Of a stretch of DNA of 64,000 nt, positions 58,824 to 64,000 are shown piece by piece. The first letter of the stretch is position 1. Every line of letters starts with the position of its first letter. The notes beneath the pieces were generated by a model, which was given only the letters and a program-made list of their open reading frames with translations, did not search any database and had not been told where the DNA came from. Made by a program: the position numbers and the translations under genes. The DNA is from Bacteroidaceae bacterium (GTDB taxonomy: Bacteria > Bacteroidota > Bacteroidia > Bacteroidales > Bacteroidaceae). The DNA lies in the NCBI GenBank assembly GCA_017509605.1, contig JAFWPH010000014.1, positions 1-64,000 on the forward strand, read 5' to 3'.

Positions 58824-60473
58824 TTAGATAGCCGCAACGTCTGCCTCGAAGGTATCTTTGTTGATGGCGCGTGCTTTTATTTTCGAACGATAGGTATAGA
58901 TAGTGGTGATGCTGGAATTCAATATCTCAGCCATCTTCTGGTTGTTGTTGATGCCGAGGCGTAGGAGTGCGAGGATGCGCAGTTCGGTGGTTAGCGAGTC
59001 TTTGCGTATCTCAAACTGATTGTCGGGAGAGAGCAACTTATTGACTTCGCAGACGAAGTTGGGACAGATATTGAGGAAAGCCAAGTCGAATTGTTTCAGA
59101 TAACTCTCTGATATTTGGTTCAGATAATCTGTATCCTTGATTTCCTTATATAACTCCTCTATTTTGTGGTTACGTACCAGACGATTTAATTTCTTGTTGC
59201 GTTCGTCGGCTTTGCAGATGAACGTACTGCCCACCTCAAACAGACGTGCGATATATTCCTCTTTCACACGGCCCAACTTTGCTAACTCATCGTTGGCAGT
59301 GTTGAGACTGGCGTTGAGGGTTGACAACTGGGCGTTGGCTTGGCTGAGTTTCTCGTTGACTTCCTTGTTTTGCTGGTCGGCGTCTTTCAGTCTGCGGATG
59401 AGTCGGGAACGGAAGATACGGCTGATCCAAAGTGACAAGGCTACAAGCGAGATGGCGAAGAGCAGTGCCCAGTTGATATAGCGTGATCGGTCGCGCAACT
59501 GATTGTAGGCAGTGATGATGTTGGGGCCGAGCAGTCCGCTTTGCATGTTTCTCAGGCGTGTACCATAGAATGTGGCGTCCTCGCTGCTGGCCTGAAGATA
59601 TCGAAAGGCCCGGTCGGTCTTGCCTTGCTTCATTAGCAGTGCTGCGAGTTCCCGGAGTGAGTTGTTCTCACGGATGGCGTTCTTCACATCGCTGATGGCA
59701 GAAAGGACAAGGTATTCCTCCTGTGAGTCGGTGTTCCCATTTTTGCCATAGAGGTAAGCGAGTGTGGAGGTGATGATGGAGTAGTGGCGAGCGTCTTTTT
59801 CCTCGGGGAGGTATCGTTCCAGAAGTTGGATGGCTTGTTGCAGGTCACCTTTCTCACCTAAGAAAGTAGCACGTGTGAAAGTGTCGGTGTATCTGTCGAG
59901 ATTCTTTAGCGAGAGCAATTTCTCACGATACAGAATGGCACTGTCCAAATAAGTCTCGAAATAAGGGGTATGCATCGCCTGCTCGGACTGGAACAGGAAA
60001 AATTCCTGCTTGGCATTGTAGTATTCTGCCAGATTGTTTGGATTCAGATGGTTCACATCGATATTCTCGAGCAGTTCTCGTGTCTTGTTGAACAGGCCTG
60101 TCACAGCAAGGATATGCGACAACCGTAACTGGCAATAATTCAGTTGTTGTTTGTCGCCTGTCTTTAGCTGGATATCAATACATTCATGAATGCAATTGTA
60201 GGCGGAGTCGAAACGAAAAGCGAGATACTCTTCGAACAAGCGCAAATAAACCTGATAGCGATTCTCATCACTGAGGTTGGGACGTTTCAGAGATTCACGC
60301 ACAAAATTGATTCTGTCTTCTTTCTCTTTCGTGATCTGTGGTTGGACCACTAATAGGGAATCAAGCGTTTTGTATAGCCGCTCTTTTCTCGTTGGTGCGC
60401 AAAAAGAGAGAACGGAATACAAAAACGCTCCTGACAGAAGCAGATACCGGAGTGAATGCGATAGACGTCTCAT
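58824..60473 (-). CDS. DUF6377-type membrane-anchored regulator of the starch PUL
   Basis: 549 aa from MRRLSHSLRYLLLSGAFLYS. Same design as the regulator at 23499: N-terminal signal, periplasmic helical repeat region about 25-325, one membrane helix (INWALLFAISLVALSLWI), coiled coil (LSQANAQLSTLNASLNTAND), and a C-terminal HTH (LRILALLRLGINNNQKMAEI, then SSITTIYTYRSKIKARAI). The open frame extends to 60896, but that part is a shadow of the aldo/keto reductase. It stands where SusR does in the classic sus locus but is of another family. 34 nt after the reductase gene. Confidence 0.85.
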   Translation of the reverse strand: MRRLSHSLRYLLLSGAFLYSVLSFCAPTRKERLYKTLDSLLVVQPQITKEKEDRINFVRESLKRPNLSDENRYQVYLRLFEEYLAFRFDSAYNCIHECIDIQLKTGDKQQLNYCQLRLSHILAVTGLFNKTRELLENIDVNHLNPNNLAEYYNAKQEFFLFQSEQAMHTPYFETYLDSAILYREKLLSLKNLDRYTDTFTRATFLGEKGDLQQAIQLLERYLPEEKDARHYSIITSTLAYLYGKNGNTDSQEEYLVLSAISDVKNAIRENNSLRELAALLMKQGKTDRAFRYLQASSEDATFYGTRLRNMQSGLLGPNIITAYNQLRDRSRYINWALLFAISLVALSLWISRIFRSRLIRRLKDADQQNKEVNEKLSQANAQLSTLNASLNTANDELAKLGRVKEEYIARLFEVGSTFICKADERNKKLNRLVRNHKIEELYKEIKDTDYLNQISESYLKQFDLAFLNICPNFVCEVNKLLSPDNQFEIRKDSLTTELRILALLRLGINNNQKMAEILNSSITTIYTYRSKIKARAINKDTFEADVAAI

Positions 60474-60507
60474 TAAAGATGAATCATGGGCAGGTTGAAG
60501 GGAATGC

Positions 60508-61863
60508 TTAGCCTCGCAAGGTTTCCACGATTCGAGCCAACTGGTTGGGGATACGGATTTGTTGCGGGCACTTTGACAGACACTCCTCGCAGTCCATGCA
60601 ACTGTGCGCCCATGTCTTTTCGTCGGGCAGGGCTTTGATAAGACCGTCGTTGAAGGCTTGGAGTCGTTCTTTGTAATCTGCGGCATCTTTCTCTGGGAGT
60701 GGCAGTATGTGGTTGTGTACCGCCTCGTTGTAGTAGGCGAAGTTGCCAGGGATGTCAACGCCGTAGGGACATGGCATGCAATAGCGGCATGTGGTGCAGG
60801 GTATGGTGGGAAAACCAGCCATTTGGTCGGCGATGTTGGCCAGCAACATGTTCTCTGCCTCGGTGCAGGTCTCGAGTGGTGAGAAGGTGAGTACATTCTC
60901 TTTCAGGTGGTCAGCGTTGTTCATCCCGCTGAGGGTTGTCAACACGTTTGGACGCGACCCTACCCAGCGGAAGGCCCATCGTGCCATGGAGTCGTCAGGA
61001 CGGACGGCTTTCAGTTGATTGGAGAGTTCATCAGGCAAACGGCCCAGCGCTCCGCCGCGCAGAGGTTCCATGATGACACACTGGATGCCCAGTTTGTCGA
61101 GTTTGTTGTAGAGGTATTCGGCGTCGGCGTCTTTGTTCCATCCCCGTTTGAGAGAGGCATGTCGCCAGTCCACATAGTTCATTTGGATCTGTGCGAAGTC
61201 CCAATGGTATTTGTCGTTGTGGTCGAGCAACCAGTCGAACACCTCTACGTTGCCGTGGTATGAGAATCCGAGATGGCGGATTCTGCCGGCATCACGTTCT
61301 TTCAGCAGGAAGTCGAGCAGGCCGTTGTTGATGAACCGTGGGTTGAAATCTTTCATGCCGTTCTGCCCTATGCCATGCATCAGGTAGTAGTCTATGTGAT
61401 CGACTTGTAGCGCCTTGAAAGAGTTCTCGTACATGCTTTTGGCGCCGTCGATTGTCCAGTAGCGCTGGTCGTAGTTCGACATCTTGGTGGCCACGAACCA
61501 TTTGTCACGGGGATGACGCTTCAGGGCCTCTCCAGTCTGTGTCTCGTTTCGTCCGCCCTTGTACATGGGGGATGTGTCGAAATAGTTCACGCCATGGTTG
61601 ATGGCGAAATCCACCAATTGGTTCACCTCTTCCTGGCTGTCGGGCAGGCGCATCATGCCGAAGCCCAGCAGTGAGATTTGTTCGCCTGACCCGTGCTGCA
61701 CACGGTAGGTCATGCGGATATCGGCAGGTTTCTGGGATGTTTCCTTGTCGCGTGAGAAAACTTCCAAAGGTTCCATGGCCATCATCGCCATGGCAGACGC
61801 AGTTCCAAAACCTAAACGGCGGAGAAACTCTCTGCGGTTCATCTCTTTTTTGGGGTCCTTCAT
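60508..61863 (-). CDS. Tat-exported aldo/keto reductase with 4Fe-4S domain
   Basis: 451 aa. Tat signal NRREFLRRLGFGTASAMAMM (about 8-28). Aldo/keto reductase barrel: GFGMMRLP, FDTSPMYKGG (catalytic Asp/Tyr), Lys in FVATKMSN, YYLMHGIG. C-terminal ferredoxin-like region with CTTCRYCMPCPYG and CMDCEECLSKCPQ. Folded, cofactor-loaded proteins use Tat, which fits the iron-sulfur clusters. Relative of 27505-28629. Probably co-transcribed with the downstream regulator gene. Confidence 0.88.
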   Translation of the reverse strand: MKDPKKEMNRREFLRRLGFGTASAMAMMAMEPLEVFSRDKETSQKPADIRMTYRVQHGSGEQISLLGFGMMRLPDSQEEVNQLVDFAINHGVNYFDTSPMYKGGRNETQTGEALKRHPRDKWFVATKMSNYDQRYWTIDGAKSMYENSFKALQVDHIDYYLMHGIGQNGMKDFNPRFINNGLLDFLLKERDAGRIRHLGFSYHGNVEVFDWLLDHNDKYHWDFAQIQMNYVDWRHASLKRGWNKDADAEYLYNKLDKLGIQCVIMEPLRGGALGRLPDELSNQLKAVRPDDSMARWAFRWVGSRPNVLTTLSGMNNADHLKENVLTFSPLETCTEAENMLLANIADQMAGFPTIPCTTCRYCMPCPYGVDIPGNFAYYNEAVHNHILPLPEKDAADYKERLQAFNDGLIKALPDEKTWAHSCMDCEECLSKCPQQIRIPNQLARIVETLRG

Positions 61864-61884
61864 AGTTCGCTTTGTTTTATGCCA

Positions 61885-61925
61885 CTTGCCAAATCATAGT
61901 TTGCTTCTTTACACTGTTTGGCAAG
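61885..61925. promoter_or_regulatory. Inverted repeat in the reductase leader
   Basis: CTTGCCAAA (61885-61893) and TTTGGCAAG (61917-61925) are perfect 9-bp arms with 23 nt between; CCAC and GTGG extend the symmetry with a 3-base offset. It lies between the predicted promoter and the ATG at 61863. Could be a regulator site or a leader hairpin. Confidence 0.5.
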
Positions 61926-61954
61926 AGGTGGGGTTAGTTGTATTTATTTACAGA

Positions 61955-61985
61955 CAAAGTTACGAATTATTAAATATAGAACAAA
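61955..61985 (-). promoter_or_regulatory. Predicted promoter of the Tat reductase/regulator transcript
   Basis: On the minus strand TTTG (61985-61982), 19 bp, then a perfect -7 box TAACTTTG (61962-61955). Confidence 0.7.
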
Positions 61986-62038
61986 ATATAAAATGTTTTT
62001 TTACAGTCAACTTTCTGTATTTCCTTGTGTTTAGGTAA

Positions 62039-64000
62039 TTAGTCTTTATTCTGCGTGGTCTCTTCATGCAGTTTCATGACGTATTCGTGCAGTTGGCGGT
62101 AGAACTTGTGGCGGCCAAGCGTCTGAGCGTTGCCGATGATGATGAGTTTCATTCTGGCTCGTGTTATGGCCACGTTCATGCGTCGAAGGTCAGTAAGGAA
62201 ACCGATGTCGCCCCGTTCGTTGGAGCGCACCAGACTGATGACGATGATGTCGCGCTCCTGACCTTGGAAACCGTCAATGGAGTCGATGCTGATGTGTCGG
62301 CGCAGAGGTCGTAGCTTGTCGTCGTGCTTGATGAGTGAGCGCAGGTATTGCGTTTGAGCCTTGTAGGGGCTGATCACCCCGACATCCAGGTGCTCGCTGA
62401 TGAAGTGCTCCTTGCCGATTTTCCGGATATAGTCCTTGAGTGTGGTGAGTGTGAGTTGGGCTTCCGCCTTGTTGATCTTGGAGTGGGAGTGGCCCATGAC
62501 CTGTTCCTCAAAAGAGATCTTTTCCGGATTTTCCAGTATTTCCGGTATTTCTTGAATATCAGGATTTTCCGGACTGTCCGAAACACATGCTTTCTCTGCT
62601 TCCTCCGAGGTGTCGATCCATTGCATGGGGATGTCGAGGTCGAGGATGCCGCGGTTCTTCACGTTGGGCGCACTTGTCACTTGCCCGTTGTAGAACCAAT
62701 CCGACGAGAACTTCATAATGGTGTCGTTCATGCGGTACTGTACCTTGAGCAGTGTCACGCATTCAGGTACGTTCTTCACGATGCGCTCCATGAGTGTTTC
62801 GGCCAGTCCTTGACGCTCGGCTTCAAAGCATTTGATGGTGGGGGGCAACTGTTGGTGGTCACCGGCGAGTACGATTCGGCTGGCTCGTCTGAGCGCTATC
62901 CACGACGCTGCCTCCAGGGCCTGTGCCGCCTCATCGATGAAGAGGGTGGAGAACTTGTGTCCCACCAGCACCTTATTGGCTGAGCCCACCAGAGTGGAGG
63001 CTATCACGCGTGCCTCGCTGAAGAGGCTGGCGTTGATGCGCATCTCCAGTTCTGTGGCTCGGTCGCGCAGACGTGATAGTTTCTCGTGTGTGGAGTCGCC
63101 TTTCTTCCTCTGTTCACGGATTTGGCGCATAGCCTGTCGGATGCTCCAGAGGGTAGGGTAGTCGGGATGACTCTCAAAACGGCGCTCGTAGGTAAACGAC
63201 AGCATCTTGTCGTTCACGCGTGAGGGGTTGCCGATACGTAGGACGTTCACGCCGTGATCCACCAGTTTCTCACTGATCCAATCCACTGCCATGTTGCTCT
63301 GTGCGCACACCAGAACCTGTGTCTCGCGGTGCAGCGTCTCGTAGATGGCTTCCACCAAGGTTGTGGTCTTGCCTGTTCCTGGAGGGCCGTGGACGATTGA
63401 CACGTCCTTGGCCATCAGCACCTCGTTCACGGCCTGCTCTTGTGTGGGGTTGAGCCAGGGGAATGACAAGGGCTGGAAGGTCAGTTTCTGTGGCTTTCGT
63501 TCGCCGGCGAAGATGTCGCGCAGTTCGGCCAGGCGGTTGTTCTTTGCGTTGATGGCGTCGTCGAGGGCATGGAACATGGTGCGGTAGCTCGTCTCGTCGA
63601 AATAGAGCTGAATGCCAAGATTCTCGCTGTTCTGCACATCGATCAGCGCCTGGGAACCAGGCAGCACCACCACCATTCGGCGGTTGTCCTCCACGTAACT
63701 CACCGTGCAGCGATGGCTTAGGTAGTGGCTTTTGCCGTCGCTGCCCAAACGGAAGAAGCAGACGGGCTTGCCGTATTCAAAGAGGCAGGTGTTGTCGTCC
63801 TCGTCGTATTCGGTGTTCTCAATCTCCACCACCAGTTGGTTGAGCGAGTTGTAGTAACTGCGTCCGCTGCGGATGGGGTACCAGCACAAGCCACGGCGCA
63901 CACGGGCTTGGAGGCCCATGCGCTCGGATTGCTCCTTGTATTCGGCTTTCTCGGCCTCGTATTCCAGTTGGAGCAGTGCACGGTGGCGGATTAAGGGTAA
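62039..64000 (-). CDS. SF1B (Upf1-like) helicase, 5' end outside window
   Basis: At least 654 codons; the frame stays open to the right edge with a charged helix (LEYEAEKAEYKEQSERMG) upstream of the first internal ATG at 63919, so the true start is outside. Motifs in order: I GPPGTGKTTTLVEA, Ia VLVCAQSNMAVDW, II IDEAAQALE, III GDHQQLPPTIK, IV-like VQYRMNDTIMKF, V SIDSIDGFQGQERDIIV, VI RRMNVAITRARMKL. This is the IGHMBP2/Upf1/Dna2 type of DNA or RNA helicase. No nuclease domain in the visible part. An acidic/Pro insertion lies before SHSKINKAEAQL. Confidence 0.92.
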   Translation of the reverse strand, partial: LPLIRHRALLQLEYEAEKAEYKEQSERMGLQARVRRGLCWYPIRSGRSYYNSLNQLVVEIENTEYDEDDNTCLFEYGKPVCFFRLGSDGKSHYLSHRCTVSYVEDNRRMVVVLPGSQALIDVQNSENLGIQLYFDETSYRTMFHALDDAINAKNNRLAELRDIFAGERKPQKLTFQPLSFPWLNPTQEQAVNEVLMAKDVSIVHGPPGTGKTTTLVEAIYETLHRETQVLVCAQSNMAVDWISEKLVDHGVNVLRIGNPSRVNDKMLSFTYERRFESHPDYPTLWSIRQAMRQIREQRKKGDSTHEKLSRLRDRATELEMRINASLFSEARVIASTLVGSANKVLVGHKFSTLFIDEAAQALEAASWIALRRASRIVLAGDHQQLPPTIKCFEAERQGLAETLMERIVKNVPECVTLLKVQYRMNDTIMKFSSDWFYNGQVTSAPNVKNRGILDLDIPMQWIDTSEEAEKACVSDSPENPDIQEIPEILENPEKISFEEQVMGHSHSKINKAEAQLTLTTLKDYIRKIGKEHFISEHLDVGVISPYKAQTQYLRSLIKHDDKLRPLRRHISIDSIDGFQGQERDIIVISLVRSNERGDIGFLTDLRRMNVAITRARMKLIIIGNAQTLGRHKFYRQLHEYVMKLHEETTQNKD

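Noticed and set aside
60474-60896. N-terminal 141-residue extension of the starch regulator
   Set aside because: It overlaps the conserved end of the aldo/keto reductase in another frame, and the signal peptide starts at 60473.
1-64000. tRNA, rRNA or known riboswitch
   Set aside because: I saw no cloverleaf, rRNA segment or recognised riboswitch core on either strand; a tRNAscan or Rfam search would be the decisive test.

Overview
The window looks like chromosomal DNA of a gut or rumen Bacteroidales, most likely Prevotella or a close relative. The evidence is two SusC/SusD polysaccharide utilisation loci (PULs), many SPII lipoproteins, DUF6377-type membrane regulators, and promoters of the Bacteroidetes form (TTTG or TTG, about 19-20 bp, then TAnnTTTG). 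This is read from gene content; no rRNA, tRNA or other taxonomic marker is present.

Layout. 0-12.5 kb: a small winged-helix protein with a metallo-beta-lactamase-fold hydrolase, a ZIP metal transporter, a secreted thioredoxin/hydrolase fusion, then a minus-strand operon of two secreted proteins with a LytS/LytTR two-component system, a secreted ArsC-like protein, a TlpA-like protein, an Fsr-type MFS exporter and an acetyltransferase. 12.5-25.2 kb: a beta-glucan PUL (SusC, SusD, a surface glycan-binding protein with duplicated modules, GH16, GH3) with its DUF6377 regulator. 25.6-32.8 kb: a carboxylesterase and a set of redox proteins (ferredoxin-type aldo/keto reductase, lipoprotein flavodoxin, DUF362 lipoprotein, FMN reductase) with winged-helix and YCII proteins. 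33-41.6 kb: an accessory stretch with damaged genes (a surface protein cut by an in-frame stop, a 5'-truncated cytosine methyltransferase, a frameshifted secreted protein), an esterase, and a two-gene reverse transcriptase operon. 41.9-46 kb: a secreted acidic protein, a GH51 arabinofuranosidase and a GNAT. 46.6-60.5 kb: a starch (sus-like) PUL (GH97, SusC, SusD, SusE/F-like, two GH13) with a second DUF6377 regulator. 60.5-64 kb: a Tat-type aldo/keto reductase and an SF1 helicase that runs off the right edge.

How the genes work together. In each PUL the outer-membrane SusC/SusD pair and surface lipoproteins bind glycan, GH16 or GH13 cuts it at the surface, and GH3 or GH97 finishes the oligosaccharides in the periplasm. 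The DUF6377 proteins (TPR-like periplasmic part, one membrane helix, coiled coil, C-terminal helix-turn-helix) sit beside each locus as the likely regulators. The LytTR operon appears to control itself: two direct ATTCGTTGAA sites 21 bp apart lie just upstream of its predicted promoter.

Most unusual features. (1) Intergenic regions between about 25 and 46 kb, with outliers at 8, 10.5 and 56 kb, are built from a mosaic of short repeat modules: GTCAAGA/GTCGAGA heptamers, TTAGGCNTTAGGC, AAATGGGAGTTA, GGGTTATTGGTTATTGAA, and small hairpins. They run into the ends of genes and supply several stop codons. Near-identical copies in opposite orientation flank a three-gene block (29.6-32.1 kb), and same-orientation copies bracket the reverse transcriptase operon. 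(2) A 12-bp perfect inverted repeat encloses a 112-nt stretch with internal palindromes immediately upstream of the reverse transcriptase, an arrangement like that of retron non-coding RNAs, although the enzyme itself lacks the retron signatures I would expect.
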